Below are positions 5,966-15,206 of a stretch of DNA of 64,000 nucleotides, in pieces; the first letter of the stretch is position 1; the number at the start of each line of letters is the position of its first letter. Position numbers and translations under genes: made by a program. Source of the stretch: Trujillonella humicola (GTDB lineage: Bacteria > Actinomycetota > Actinomycetes > Mycobacteriales > Geodermatophilaceae). The notes beneath the pieces are model-generated. The model worked only from the letters and a program-made list of their open reading frames with translations. It was not told the DNA's origin and ran no database searches. Location of the stretch: the NCBI RefSeq assembly GCF_046233715.1, contig NZ_JBJNRJ010000009.1:67094-131093 (forward strand), given 5' to 3'.

Positions 5966-8173
5966 TCAGCCGTGGGCGGGCGGCTCCTCCGCGGGCGCCG
6001 CCGCGTCCTCCGCCGGCGCCGGTACCGGGGCGGGCTCTCCGTCGCCGACGGTGGCCACGGCGCGGGCGGCGTCCGGCCCCTCGTCGAGGAGCACCCGGAA
6101 GCCGTCGTCGTCCAGGATCGGCGCCTTGACCTGCACGGCCTTGTCGTACTTGCTGCCCGGGTCCGCCCCCACCACCACGAACCCGGTCTTCTTGCTGACC
6201 GAGCCGGTGACCTTGCCGCCGCGCGCCTGGATCGCGGCGATCGCCTGGTCGCGGCTGAGGTCGCGCAGCGAACCGGTGACCACGACGGTGACCCCGGTGA
6301 GCGGGCCGGGACCGGCGTCCTCCCCCTGGTCGGCCAACCGCACCCCGGCGGCCCGCCACTTCTCGACGACCTCGCGGTGCCAGTCGACGGCGAACCAGTC
6401 CCGGACCGAGCGCGCGATGGTCGGGCCGACGCCGTCGGCCGCGGCCAGCTCCTCCTCGCCCGCCTCGATGATGCGGTCGATGGAGCGGAAGTCCCGCGCG
6501 AGGGCCTGCGCCGCTGTCGGTCCCACGTGCCGGATGGAGAGGGCGACCAGCACCCGCCACAGCGGCACGTCCTTGCGGGTCTGCAGGTTCGCCAGCAGCT
6601 TCTGGCCGTTGGCCGACAGCGTGCCGTCCTTCTTCGTGAAGAAGGCCGAGCGCTGCAGCTGCTCGGCGTCGAGGAAGAACAGGTCGCCCTCGTCCTGCAG
6701 CAACCCGCTCTGCAGCAGCGCGGTCGCGGCCTCGTACCCGAGGTTCTCGATGTCGAAGGCGCCGCGGCCGGCCACGTGGAAGACCCGCTCCCGCAGCTGG
6801 GCGGGGCACGACCGGGCGTTGGGGCAGCGGATGTCGGCGTCGCCCTCCTTCTCCGGCCGCAGCTCGGTGCCGCACTCGGGGCAGTGCGTGGGCATCTCGA
6901 ACGCGCGCTCGTCACCGGTCCGCGCCGCCACGACCGGGCCCAGCACCTCGGGGATGACGTCGCCGGCCTTGCGGATGACGACGGTGTCGCCGATCAGGAC
7001 GCCCTTGCGCACCACCTCGGAGGCGTTGTGCAGCGTGGCCAGCTGCACGGTCGAGCCGGCCACCTTCACCGGCTCCATGTGGGCGAACGGCGTCACCCGG
7101 CCGGTGCGGCCGACGTTCACCCGGATGTCGAGCAGCGTGGTGGTCGCCTCCTCCGGCGGGTACTTGAACGCGATCGCCCAGCGCGGCGCCCGCGACGTCG
7201 AGCCCAGCCGCCGCTGCAGCGCCACCTGGTCGACCTTCACGACGACCCCGTCGATCTCGTGCTCCACCGAGTGCCGCTGCTCGCGGTAGCGCTCGACGTA
7301 GGCCCACACGCCCTCGAGGTCGTCGACCACCTCGAACCGATCGCTGGTCGGCAGCCCGAGCTCCCGCAGCCGGTCGTAGGCCTGCGACTGCCGCTGCGGC
7401 TGCCACCCGTCGTGGACGCCGAGACCGTGCACGATCAGCCGCAGCCGCCGGGACGCGGTCACCCGCGGGTCCTTCTGCCGCAGCGACCCCGCCGCGGCGT
7501 TGCGCGGGTTGGCGAACGGCGCCTTCCCCTGCTCGACCATCGAGGCGTTGAGGTCGGCGAAGGCCTCGACCGGGAAGTAGATCTCGCCGCGGACCTCGAG
7601 CCGCTCCGGGAGCTCCTCCCCCGCGAGCTGGTGCGGGACGTCGGCCATCGTGCGCACGTTGGCGGTCACGTCCTCGCCGGTGACGCCGTCGCCCCGGGTC
7701 GCCGCGCGGACCAGCCGGCCCCGCTCGTAGAGCAGCGCCACCGCGAGGCCGTCGATCTTCAGCTCGCACAGCCAGCTCACCCCGCTGCCCGCGTCCCGTT
7801 CGACGCGCGCCGCCCACGCCGACAGCTCGTCGCTGCTGAACGCGTTGTCCAGGCTCTGCATCCGCTCCAGGTGCTGCACCGGCGCGAACGTCGCCGTGAA
7901 GCCCCCGTTGACCTTCTGGCTCGGCGAGTCCGGGGTCACCAGCGCCGGGTGCTCGGCCTCGACGGCCCTCAGCTCGGCCATCAGCTCGTCGTACTGGCCG
8001 TCGCTGACCAGCGGGGCGTCCTGCACGTAGTAGGCGAAGGCGTAGCGGTCGAGCTCCTCGGCGAGGTCCCGGTGACGGGTGCGCGCCCCGTCGGGGACCT
8101 CGGTGAGGTCCTCCCGGTCGACGGCGGCGGTGACCCGCGGGGCGTCGACGGCGGTCTCGGCGTCCGTGCTCAC
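5966..8173 (-). CDS. ligA: NAD-dependent DNA ligase
   Basis: A 735-residue enzyme that seals DNA nicks using NAD+. In order: the Ia domain with the YYVQDAPLVSDGQYDELMAEL region, the adenylation domain with active-site Lys139 in CELKIDGLAV, the OB fold, four zinc-ligand cysteines (CPECGTEL and CPNARSCPAQ), helix-hairpin-helix repeats (about residues 560-620) and a C-terminal BRCT domain containing GVTVVVTGSL. A Pro/Ala-rich tail of about 25 residues follows. The GTG at 8171-8173 gives the start VSTDAETAV; it places the Ia domain at residues 35-80, which is normal. A separate transcription unit, convergent with the Imm5-like gene. Confidence 0.97.
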   Translation of the reverse strand: MSTDAETAVDAPRVTAAVDREDLTEVPDGARTRHRDLAEELDRYAFAYYVQDAPLVSDGQYDELMAELRAVEAEHPALVTPDSPSQKVNGGFTATFAPVQHLERMQSLDNAFSSDELSAWAARVERDAGSGVSWLCELKIDGLAVALLYERGRLVRAATRGDGVTGEDVTANVRTMADVPHQLAGEELPERLEVRGEIYFPVEAFADLNASMVEQGKAPFANPRNAAAGSLRQKDPRVTASRRLRLIVHGLGVHDGWQPQRQSQAYDRLRELGLPTSDRFEVVDDLEGVWAYVERYREQRHSVEHEIDGVVVKVDQVALQRRLGSTSRAPRWAIAFKYPPEEATTTLLDIRVNVGRTGRVTPFAHMEPVKVAGSTVQLATLHNASEVVRKGVLIGDTVVIRKAGDVIPEVLGPVVAARTGDERAFEMPTHCPECGTELRPEKEGDADIRCPNARSCPAQLRERVFHVAGRGAFDIENLGYEAATALLQSGLLQDEGDLFFLDAEQLQRSAFFTKKDGTLSANGQKLLANLQTRKDVPLWRVLVALSIRHVGPTAAQALARDFRSIDRIIEAGEEELAAADGVGPTIARSVRDWFAVDWHREVVEKWRAAGVRLADQGEDAGPGPLTGVTVVVTGSLRDLSRDQAIAAIQARGGKVTGSVSKKTGFVVVGADPGSKYDKAVQVKAPILDDDGFRVLLDEGPDAARAVATVGDGEPAPVPAPAEDAAAPAEEPPAHG

Positions 8174-8229
8174 CCGCGAACCGTATCCAGCGGTACCGAC
8201 AGCCAAGCCCCTCCCGCCCGATCGGGTGG

Positions 8230-9225
8230 CTACTCCGGCTGGAGGTGGCGCGCCGCCTCGCGCACGTGGGTCATCGCCGCCCGCGCGTACACCGGTGAGG
8301 CGCCGGCCAGGCCGCACGACGGTGCCAGCGTCACCGCCGCGGCCAGGTCGTCGGCGGGGAAACCCAGCTCGTTCCACCACGCCCGCAGCCGCGACGCCGT
8401 CGCCTTCGGGGCGGGCAGCACGGCGTCGGTACCCGGCACCACGCCGAGCACCAGGTGCAGGCCGGCGTCGACCGCGGCCCCCACCGCGTCGAGGTCCTGC
8501 ACCAGCCCGTGGTCGAACGAGACCGCGGCCGCGCCGGCGGCCCGGAACAGCTCCAGCGGCGCCCGGGACGCGCAGCAGTGCACGACCACCGGCCCCGGGA
8601 CGGCGGCCACCACCGCGGCCAGCTCCTGCTCCACGACGCTCGCCTCGACCGACGGCAGCTTCCCGAAGCCGCTGGCGGTCGGCAGCGCGCCCTGGACGAC
8701 GGCGGGCAGCGACGGCTCGTCCAGCTGCACGACCACCCGCGCCCCCGGGACCCGCGCCGCGACCTCCGCGACGTGCGCCGCAATCCCCTCGGCCAGCGAC
8801 TGCCCGAGGTCACGGCGGGCCCCGGCGTCGACGACCGCCCGGTCGCCGCGCATCCGCTCGAGGCCGGCCGCGAGCGTCCACGGCCCGGCCGCCTGCACCT
8901 TCAACGTGCCCGCGTACCCGGCCGCCAGGTCGTGCAGGACGTCGAGGTCACGCGCCAGGAACTCGCGGGCCCGTCGCTGGTCGACCCCGCCCCGGGGGAC
9001 CAGCCGCCAGCCGGCCGGGGTCAGGTCGACGGCGAGGTCGACCAGCAGCGCGGCGCTGCGGCCGAGCAGGTCCGCGCCGGCACCCCGGCCGGGCAGCTCG
9101 GGCAGGTGCGGCAGATCGGGCAGCTCGCCGAGGACCACCCGCAGCGCCTCGACCGGGTCGGTGCCCGGCAGCGAGCCCACACCGGTGGCCGGCCCCCAGG
9201 GCGACGCCTGCGGCTGCTCGGTCAC
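8230..9225 (-). CDS. MetE C-terminal-domain-like protein (Rv3015c-like)
   Basis: A 331-residue protein resembling only the C-terminal catalytic half of cobalamin-independent methionine synthase. It shows GVGSLPGTDPVEALR at the start, VVQLDEPSLPAV in the middle, and the zinc-ligand segment VVVHCCASRAPLELF. The N-terminal half of MetE is missing, as is normal for this small actinobacterial family. The start GTG overlaps the mnmA stop as GTGA, so it is coupled to mnmA. Position between mnmA and ligA matches M. tuberculosis Rv3015c. A methyltransferase role is plausible; the substrate is unknown. Confidence 0.8.
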   Translation of the reverse strand: MTEQPQASPWGPATGVGSLPGTDPVEALRVVLGELPDLPHLPELPGRGAGADLLGRSAALLVDLAVDLTPAGWRLVPRGGVDQRRAREFLARDLDVLHDLAAGYAGTLKVQAAGPWTLAAGLERMRGDRAVVDAGARRDLGQSLAEGIAAHVAEVAARVPGARVVVQLDEPSLPAVVQGALPTASGFGKLPSVEASVVEQELAAVVAAVPGPVVVHCCASRAPLELFRAAGAAAVSFDHGLVQDLDAVGAAVDAGLHLVLGVVPGTDAVLPAPKATASRLRAWWNELGFPADDLAAAVTLAPSCGLAGASPVYARAAMTHVREAARHLQPE

Positions 9226-10298
9226 GGCCGGCCCGCCGAGGCCACCGGACCCTGGCCGAGGACGAGGTCGCCGCGCTCGGGGTCGGGCAGGTAGACCACC
9301 GCCGACTGCCCCGGCGCGACCCCGCGCTGGGCCTCGTCGAGCGCGACGACCAGGCCGCCGGAGTCGCCGTCGACGGTGCAGGGCACCGCGCTGCCGTGCG
9401 CCCGCAGCTGCACCTGCGCCCGCAGCGGCAGCGTGGGTGCCCCGCCGGTCCAGGTCGGCGGGCCGGTGCGCACCTCGGTCACGCCCGCGAGGTCGGCCGT
9501 CCCGATGGTCACCGTGCGGCTGACCGGCTCGATGCCGAGCACGTAGCGCGGCCGCTGGTCCCCCACGCTGACGCCCAGCCCGCGGCGCTGCCCGACGGTG
9601 AAGCCGTACGTGCCGGAGTGCTCGCCCACGGTGGCGCCGGTGGCCGCGTCGACCAGGGGGCCGGGCTGCTCCCCCAGCCGGCGGGCGAGGAAGCCGCGGG
9701 TGTCGCCGTCGGGGATGAAGCAGATGTCGTGCGAGTCGGCCTTCGTCGCCACGGCGAAGCCCCGCTCGGCGGCGATCTCCCGCACCCGCTGCTTGGTCAT
9801 CGGGCCGAGGGGGAACACCGCGCCGGCCAGCTGCCCGGCGGTCAGCACCGCGAGCACGTAGGACTGGTCCTTGGCCGCGTCGGCCGAGCGGCGCAGCTCG
9901 CCGTCGGCCAGCCGGGCGTGGTGGCCGGTGACGACGGCGTCGAAGCCCAGCGCCCGCGCCCGGTCCAGCACCGCGCTGAACTTGATCTTCTCGTTGCAGC
10001 GCAGGCAGGGGTTGGGGGTGCGCCCGGCCGCGTACTCGGCGACGAAGTCCGCGACGACGTCCTCGCTGAACCGCTCGGCCAGGTCCCAGACGTAGAACGG
10101 GATGCCGAGCTCGTCGGCGACCCGGCGGGCGTCGTGCGCGTCCTCCACGCTGCAGCACCCGCGGGCGCCGCTGCGCAGCGTCTGCCGGTCCGGGGACAGC
10201 GCGAGGTGGACGCCGGTCACCTCGTGCCCGGCGTCGACGGCGAGCGCGGCGGCGACCGCGGAGTCGACCCCGCCGCTCATGGCGGCCAGCACCCTCAC
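9222..10298 (-). CDS. mnmA: tRNA-specific 2-thiouridylase
   Basis: A 358-residue enzyme that makes 2-thiouridine at position 34 of Glu, Gln and Lys tRNAs. The PP-loop ATP-binding motif MSGGVDSAVAAAL lies at residues 7-19. The two catalytic cysteine regions are present: NPCLRCNEKIKF (about residue 97) and SHDICFIPDGDTRGFL (about residue 190). It starts at GTG and ends overlapping the MetE-like gene. The cysteine desulfurase immediately upstream (68 bases) is the likely sulfur donor, an arrangement shared with iscS-trmU in M. tuberculosis (Rv3025c-Rv3024c). Confidence 0.96.
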   Translation of the reverse strand: MRVLAAMSGGVDSAVAAALAVDAGHEVTGVHLALSPDRQTLRSGARGCCSVEDAHDARRVADELGIPFYVWDLAERFSEDVVADFVAEYAAGRTPNPCLRCNEKIKFSAVLDRARALGFDAVVTGHHARLADGELRRSADAAKDQSYVLAVLTAGQLAGAVFPLGPMTKQRVREIAAERGFAVATKADSHDICFIPDGDTRGFLARRLGEQPGPLVDAATGATVGEHSGTYGFTVGQRRGLGVSVGDQRPRYVLGIEPVSRTVTIGTADLAGVTEVRTGPPTWTGGAPTLPLRAQVQLRAHGSAVPCTVDGDSGGLVVALDEAQRGVAPGQSAVVYLPDPERGDLVLGQGPVASAGRP

Positions 10299-10365
10299 GA
10301 CCGCTCCCGCCCGGTCCCGCGGTCGCTGCGCGCGGACCTCGCCGCCGCACCTTCTCCCCCGCGCC

Positions 10366-11556
10366 TCACGCCCGGCTCATCCCCGCCCGTCGGGCCCGCT
10401 CCACCACCGGGCCGATCACCTCGAGCACCGCGTCGACGTCCGCGTCGGTGGACGTCGAGCCGAGGGAGAAGCGCAGCGAGCTGCGCGCCCGGTCCGCCTC
10501 GGCACCGATGCCGAGCAGCACGTGGCTGGGCCGCGCGACACCGGCGCTGCACGCCGAGCCGGTGGAGCACTCGACCCCGCGGGCGTCGAGCAGCATGAGC
10601 AGCGCATCGCCCTCCGCGCCCGGGAACGACAGGTGCGCGTTGCCGGGCAGCCGCCCGAGATCGCCGGCGAGGACGTCGTCCAGCGGAGCGCCGTTGAGGC
10701 GGGCGTCGGGCACCCGCTCCACCACCCCGGCGACGAGCCGGTCCCGCAGGCCGGTCAGCCGCCGCGCGCGGTCCTCGCGCCGGTCGACGGCGACCTCGGC
10801 GGCCACGGCCAGGCCCACGATGGCGGCCACGTCCAGGGTGCCCGAGCGCACGTCGCGCTCCTGCCCGCCGCCGTGCAGCAGCGGCATGCAGGCCGCGTCG
10901 CGGCGCAGCAGCAGGGCCCCGGCGCCCATGGGTCCGCCCAGCTTGTGCGCGGTCATCGTCAGCGCGTCGACGCCGCTGGCGCCGAAGTCGACAGGCACCT
11001 GGCCCACCGCCTGCACCGCGTCGGTGTGCAGCGGGACGCCGACCTCGTGCGCGACGTCGGCCAGGGCGGCCAGGTCGCTGACCGTGCCGATCTCGTTGTT
11101 CGCCCACATGACGCTCACCAGCGCCACGTCGGACCCGTCGCCCAGCGCGTCCGCCAGGGCCGCCGGCGTGATCCGGCCGGTGGGTCCCACCGGCAGCCAC
11201 GTCACCTCGGCGCCGTCGTGCTTGGCGAGCCACTCGACGCTGTCCAGGACGGCGTGGTGCTCGATCGGGCTGGTCACGATCCGGCGTCGCTGCGGGTCGG
11301 CCTCGCGCCGGGCCCAGAACAGGCCCTTGACGGCGAGGTTGTCGCTCTCGGTCCCGCCGGCGGTGAACAGCACCTCCGACGGCCGGGCCCCCAGCGCCGC
11401 GGCGAGCCGCTCGCGGGCCTGCTCGGCGGCGCGACGGGCGGCGCGGCCGCTGGCGTGCAGCGAGGAGGCGTTGCCGACCCGGCCGAGCTGCTCGGTCATC
11501 GCCGTCAGCGCCTCGGGCAGCAACGGCGTGGTCGCCGCGTGGTCGAGATACGTCAC
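10366..11556 (-). CDS. iscS: Cysteine desulfurase
   Basis: A 396-residue PLP enzyme that takes sulfur from L-cysteine to supply tRNA thiolation and Fe-S assembly. It begins VTYLDHAATTPLLPEAL, has the PLP-binding lysine in MTAHKLGGPMGAG and the reactive cysteine loop in ECSTGSACSAGVARPSHVL. The GTG start at 11554-11556 is preceded by GCGAGGAGGACC, a strong ribosome binding site that is itself the end of the 77-bp linker repeat. The gene sits upstream of mnmA as in M. tuberculosis, which supports a tRNA-thiolation partnership. Confidence 0.95.
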   Translation of the reverse strand: MTYLDHAATTPLLPEALTAMTEQLGRVGNASSLHASGRAARRAAEQARERLAAALGARPSEVLFTAGGTESDNLAVKGLFWARREADPQRRRIVTSPIEHHAVLDSVEWLAKHDGAEVTWLPVGPTGRITPAALADALGDGSDVALVSVMWANNEIGTVSDLAALADVAHEVGVPLHTDAVQAVGQVPVDFGASGVDALTMTAHKLGGPMGAGALLLRRDAACMPLLHGGGQERDVRSGTLDVAAIVGLAVAAEVAVDRREDRARRLTGLRDRLVAGVVERVPDARLNGAPLDDVLAGDLGRLPGNAHLSFPGAEGDALLMLLDARGVECSTGSACSAGVARPSHVLLGIGAEADRARSSLRFSLGSTSTDADVDAVLEVIGPVVERARRAGMSRA

Positions 11557-11560
11557 CGGT

Positions 11561-11714
11561 CCTCCTCGCTGGCGCTCGTCGGCCCGGCGCCGTGACGTGC
11601 TCCGCCCCTCGGTGACCTCGCACGCTCGGTCACGCAGCCTCCTCGCTGGCGCTCGTCGGCCCGGCGCCGTGACGTGCTCCGCCCCTCGGTGACCTCGCAC
11701 GCTCGGTCACGCAG
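11561..11714 (-). repeat. Two identical tandem 77-bp copies of an intercistronic linker repeat
   Basis: Bases 11561-11637 and 11638-11714 are identical over 77 bp, and nine more matching bases follow. Read on the minus strand, each unit has a TGACC...GGTCA palindrome near its start, then GGCGCCGG, and ends with GACGAGCGCCAGCGAGG followed by AGG. The MFS gene stops inside the first unit and iscS uses the ribosome binding site at the end of the second. A diverged single copy lies at 20667-20739. Confidence 0.9.
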
Positions 11715-13161
11715 CCTCCTCGCCGGCCGGCGCCCGCGTGCCCGCTACAGGCCGGCCCGCCCCGGCCAGGGTAGTCGCGGACGCGGAGGGCCCGGTCCGC
11801 GCCGGTCCACCGCCGGCGCGCGGGGCCACCAGTGCCCCGGTGGCGGCGACGACGGTGAGCAGCGCGACCGCCGCGAGCACCGCCCCGGCCAGTGGCAGCG
11901 AGCCCTGGCCGGCCGCCCCCACCAGCACGCCGACCGCACCGACGCTGAGTGCCGACGCCGTGACGTCGGAGATCTGCAGCGCCGAGGAGTCGGCGCCGCG
12001 GCGGTGCTCGGGCGAGTGCTCGAACAGCAGCACGCCGACGCTCGGCATGCCCAGTCCCATCCCGAAGCCGGCGACGGTCCAGGTCACGTACGCCGTCCAG
12101 CCGCCGAGGCCCGGCACGGCCACGAGCGCGGTGCCCGCGACACCCAGGGCCAGCGACGCGAAGCCCACGCGCAGCAGCAGCACCCGCGACAGCCCCGGCC
12201 GGCGGCCCTGCGCGACGGAGGCCAGCGCCCAGCCCAGGGAGCCGGCGGTCAACGGGATGCCGGCCGCGACGGGGCTGTAGCCGTGCAGCTCGGTGAGGGC
12301 GAGGGGCAGCAGCGCGTCCACCCCGAAGAAGGAGGCGGCCAGCAGCCCGCGGGAGGCCACCACGGTCGGCAGCCCGCGCGCCGCGCGCACCGTGCCCGGC
12401 GGCAGCAACCGCCGGAGCCCGGCGACGAGGGCGGCCAGACCCACCGCGACGAGGACGACGGAGAGGCCGTCCAGCCGCTGCCCGGCGTACTGCAGCGCCG
12501 CGATCCCCAGCCCGGCCAGCCCCGCCCACCAGCGCCGCGCCGGGTCGGGCCTGCCCGGCTCCCCGGGCACCGGCAGCGCCCGGAGCGCGGGCAGCACCAG
12601 CACCAGCCCGGCGAGGACCAGCGGCAGCAGCCCGAGGAACACCAGCCGCCACGACGCGTGCGCGGTGACCAGCCCGGCGATCACCGGCCCCGCGAGGGCG
12701 GGCACCACCCAGGCGGTGGAGAACGCGCCGAACAGCGCCGGGCGCACGCGGGCCGGGAAGGCCTGGCCGGCCGCCACGTAGAGGGAGACGGCGATCAGAC
12801 CCGAGCCCAGCCCCTGCACGGCACGGCCGGCCACCAGCACGGCCATCGACCCGGCCAGCCCCGCGGCCAGCAACCCGGCGGCGAACACCCCGACCCCGGC
12901 GACGACGGCCGTCCGGGGCCCGCGGCGGTCGCCGATGTCGCCGCCGACGACCATGCCGACGACCGAGGCGACGAGGAAGGCGGAGAACGGCCAGCCGTAC
13001 CAGGCCAGCCCGTCGAGCTCGGCCACCACGGTCGGCATCGCCGTGCCCACGGCCATCGTCTCGAAGGCGATCAGGGTGACGAGCAGCAGCAGGCCGGTGG
13101 TCCGCAACCGCAGGCCCCGGCCGAAGATCCCCCCGTCGACGGACTCCACGTCTGCGCCCAA
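11707..13161 (-). CDS. MFS transporter, DHA2-like
   Basis: A 484-residue integral membrane protein with about 12-14 hydrophobic segments. MFS landmarks are the motif-A-like stretch VVGGDIGDRRGPRTAV after the second helix and LVAGRAVQGLGSGLIAV in the fourth. It resembles proton-driven multidrug exporters; the substrate cannot be read from sequence. The TTG start at 13159-13161 is chosen because GGAGGAGG precedes it by 8 bases; the GTG 12 bases further on has no such site. The last residues (EEAA) and stop are encoded in the linker repeat, so the repeat either arrived at, or supplied, the gene end. It is in line with iscS and may be co-transcribed. Confidence 0.85.
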   Translation of the reverse strand: MGADVESVDGGIFGRGLRLRTTGLLLLVTLIAFETMAVGTAMPTVVAELDGLAWYGWPFSAFLVASVVGMVVGGDIGDRRGPRTAVVAGVGVFAAGLLAAGLAGSMAVLVAGRAVQGLGSGLIAVSLYVAAGQAFPARVRPALFGAFSTAWVVPALAGPVIAGLVTAHASWRLVFLGLLPLVLAGLVLVLPALRALPVPGEPGRPDPARRWWAGLAGLGIAALQYAGQRLDGLSVVLVAVGLAALVAGLRRLLPPGTVRAARGLPTVVASRGLLAASFFGVDALLPLALTELHGYSPVAAGIPLTAGSLGWALASVAQGRRPGLSRVLLLRVGFASLALGVAGTALVAVPGLGGWTAYVTWTVAGFGMGLGMPSVGVLLFEHSPEHRRGADSSALQISDVTASALSVGAVGVLVGAAGQGSLPLAGAVLAAVALLTVVAATGALVAPRAGGGPARTGPSASATTLAGAGRPVAGTRAPAGEEAA

Positions 13162-13200
13162 CCCGCCGCCCTCCTCCGCACTTCCCGCCCCCGGACACGA

Positions 13201-13238
13201 CCGAGCGCCGGTCCCCCGACGGGGGGACCGGCGCTCGG
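13201..13238 (-). terminator. Strong hairpin terminator downstream of etfA
   Basis: A perfect 17-bp stem (13201-13217 with 13222-13238) closed by a GACG loop lies between the etfA stop and the MFS start. It is the clearest simple terminator in this part of the window. Confidence 0.8.
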
Positions 13239-13301
13239 CCGCCGTGGCCTCGTCCCGAGGCTCGCGCCGCGCCGGAGCGTGGCGTGAGGAGGACGGGGCC
13301 C

Positions 13302-14267
13302 TTACGCCTTGCGGGCGGTGATGATCTCGGTCGCCTGCGGCACGACGGTGTTCAGGTCGCCGACGACGCCGAAGTCGGCCAGCTCGAAGATCGGGGCCTC
13401 GGGGTCCTTGTTGATGGCCACGATGGTCTTCGAGGTCTGCATGCCGGCCCGGTGCTGGATGGCGCCGGAGATGCCGACCGCGACGTAGAGCTGCGGCGAC
13501 ACCGTCTTGCCGGTCTGGCCGACCTGGAAGCTGTGCGGGTAGAAGCCGGAGTCCACCGCCGCGCGGGAGGCGCCGACGGCCCCGCCGAGGGAGTCGGCCA
13601 GGCCCTCGATGACCGAGAAGTTCTCCGCCGACGCCACGCCGCGCCCGCCGGAGACGACGATGGCGGCCTCGGTCAGCTCCGGCCGCGAGGACTTCTGCTC
13701 CACGACCCGGTCGAGCACGCGGGTGGCCTTCGCGGCGTCGGAGAGCTGGACGGCGACCTGCTGCTCGGTGCCCGCGGCCGGCGCCGGCTCGGGGGCGACC
13801 GAGTTGCCGCGCAGCGTGTAGATGGGCGTGCCGACCTTCACCCGCGAGTGCACGATGGTCTGCCCGGCGAAGGCGAGCTGCGTCGCCGTCCCGTCGGACG
13901 CGATCTCCGTGACGTCGGTCAGGAAGCCGCTGCCGGTCTTCAGGGCGACGCGGGCGGCGATCTCCCTGCCCTCGGGCGAGGACGGGATGACCACGGCCGC
14001 CGGCGACCTCTCGCTCACCAGCTGGGCCAGCACCTCGGCCTTGGGGGCGACCAGGTACTCGTCGATCTCGGGGCTCTCGGCGACGTAGACGGTCGCCGCG
14101 CCGTACTCGGCGAGCTTCTCCCGCACCGCGGCGGCCGCACCGGGGGCCGCGGCGACGACGGCCGACACCTCACCCAGGGCGCGGGCGGCGGTGAGCGCCT
14201 CCAGCGTCGTCTTGCGCACACCGTCGCCGGTGGGGTTCAGCTCGGCCAGGACCAGGACCTCTGCCAT
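13302..14267 (-). CDS. etfA: Electron transfer flavoprotein, alpha subunit
   Basis: A 321-residue subunit that binds FAD and passes electrons from acyl-CoA dehydrogenases to the respiratory chain. The C-terminal FAD domain is clear: AIVVSGGRGVASAENF, FYPHSFQVGQTGKTVSPQLY and VGISGAIQHRAGMQTSKTIV. Length is normal. It lies 39 bases downstream of etfB on the same strand, forming the usual etfBA pair (fixA-fixB in M. tuberculosis, Rv3029c-Rv3028c). A strong hairpin ends the operon. Confidence 0.97.
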   Translation of the reverse strand: MAEVLVLAELNPTGDGVRKTTLEALTAARALGEVSAVVAAAPGAAAAVREKLAEYGAATVYVAESPEIDEYLVAPKAEVLAQLVSERSPAAVVIPSSPEGREIAARVALKTGSGFLTDVTEIASDGTATQLAFAGQTIVHSRVKVGTPIYTLRGNSVAPEPAPAAGTEQQVAVQLSDAAKATRVLDRVVEQKSSRPELTEAAIVVSGGRGVASAENFSVIEGLADSLGGAVGASRAAVDSGFYPHSFQVGQTGKTVSPQLYVAVGISGAIQHRAGMQTSKTIVAINKDPEAPIFELADFGVVGDLNTVVPQATEIITARKA

Positions 14268-14306
14268 GACGTGTCTGTCTCCTCTACCTGTGATCCGGGT
14301 CCGCGC

Positions 14307-15086
14307 TCAGACGATCTTCTGGCCGGCGAGGAAGTCGACGAACTTCTGCGCACCGTCGCCCTCGTCGGGCACCTTGACGCCCTCGCCCTTGGGCGGGCGG
14401 CCGGCGAAGTCCAGCACCTCGCTGGTGGCGCTGCCCAGGCCGACGGTGGAGGGGTCGATGCCCAGGTCGGCGAGCGACTTGGTCTCCACCGGCTTCTTCT
14501 TGGCCGCCATGATGCCCTTGAAGGAGGGGTAGCGCGGCTCGTTGATGGTGTCCCAGGTGGACACGATCGCCGGCAGCGGGGCCTCCAGGGCCCAGTAGCC
14601 GCCGTCGGTCTGCCGGTTCACCTTGACCGTGGAGCCCTCGACGGTGAGCTTCTGCGCACCCGACACCTGCGGCAGACCCAGGCGCTCGGCCAGCAGCGCC
14701 GGCATCACCGCCACCTGGCCGTCGGTCGAGGTGGCGCCGGTGAGGACGAGGTCGTACTCCATCTGCTGCAGCGCCGCGGCGAGGATCGCCGAGGTCTGGA
14801 TGGCGCACGAGCCGTGGATGGCGTCGTCCACGACGTGGACGGCCTTGTCGGCGCCCATCGACAGTGCCTTGCGGATCGCGTCGGTGGCGCTGGCCGGGCC
14901 CACGGTCAGCACGGTCACCTCGCCGCCCTGCGCCTCCTTGACAGTGAGCGCCTCCTCGATGGCGTACTCGTCGATCTCGTTGAGAACGTTGTCGGCACCG
15001 GCACGCGCGACGGTGTTGTCCGACGGGTCCAGCGAGCGCTGGGTGCCGGAATCGGGGACCTGCTTGACCAGAACGACGATGTTCAT
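14307..15086 (-). CDS. etfB: Electron transfer flavoprotein, beta subunit
   Basis: A 259-residue partner of EtfA, starting at an ATG. It shows MNIVVLVKQVPDSG, NEIDEYAIEEAL and the signature region VLTGATSTDGQVAVMPALLAE, followed by KGIMAAKKKP near the C-terminus. It is the first gene of the etfBA operon. The 120-bp region to the convergent-side neighbour contains a short stretch (CTCCAACTCTGGAG) with dyad character, but no promoter could be assigned. Confidence 0.97.
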   Translation of the reverse strand: MNIVVLVKQVPDSGTQRSLDPSDNTVARAGADNVLNEIDEYAIEEALTVKEAQGGEVTVLTVGPASATDAIRKALSMGADKAVHVVDDAIHGSCAIQTSAILAAALQQMEYDLVLTGATSTDGQVAVMPALLAERLGLPQVSGAQKLTVEGSTVKVNRQTDGGYWALEAPLPAIVSTWDTINEPRYPSFKGIMAAKKKPVETKSLADLGIDPSTVGLGSATSEVLDFAGRPPKGEGVKVPDEGDGAQKFVDFLAGQKIV

Positions 15087-15206
15087 CGCCAGACCTACCT
15101 CCGGGAACGGTCAGGGGACGCGAGCCCGACGGCCCGCCTGGCTCCAACTCTGGAGGTTACGTCCAGGTGTCGACCGCCGGGACGGCGGAGACCGGTGACG
15201 CCCGTC

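Noticed and set aside
5750..9523. A 1257-residue plus-strand frame, and similar ones at 22630-25482, 27088-31044 and 43399-46467
   Set aside because: All are shadows of well-identified genes (ligA, the ABC receptor, glgP, the metallopeptidases) with no recognisable domain.
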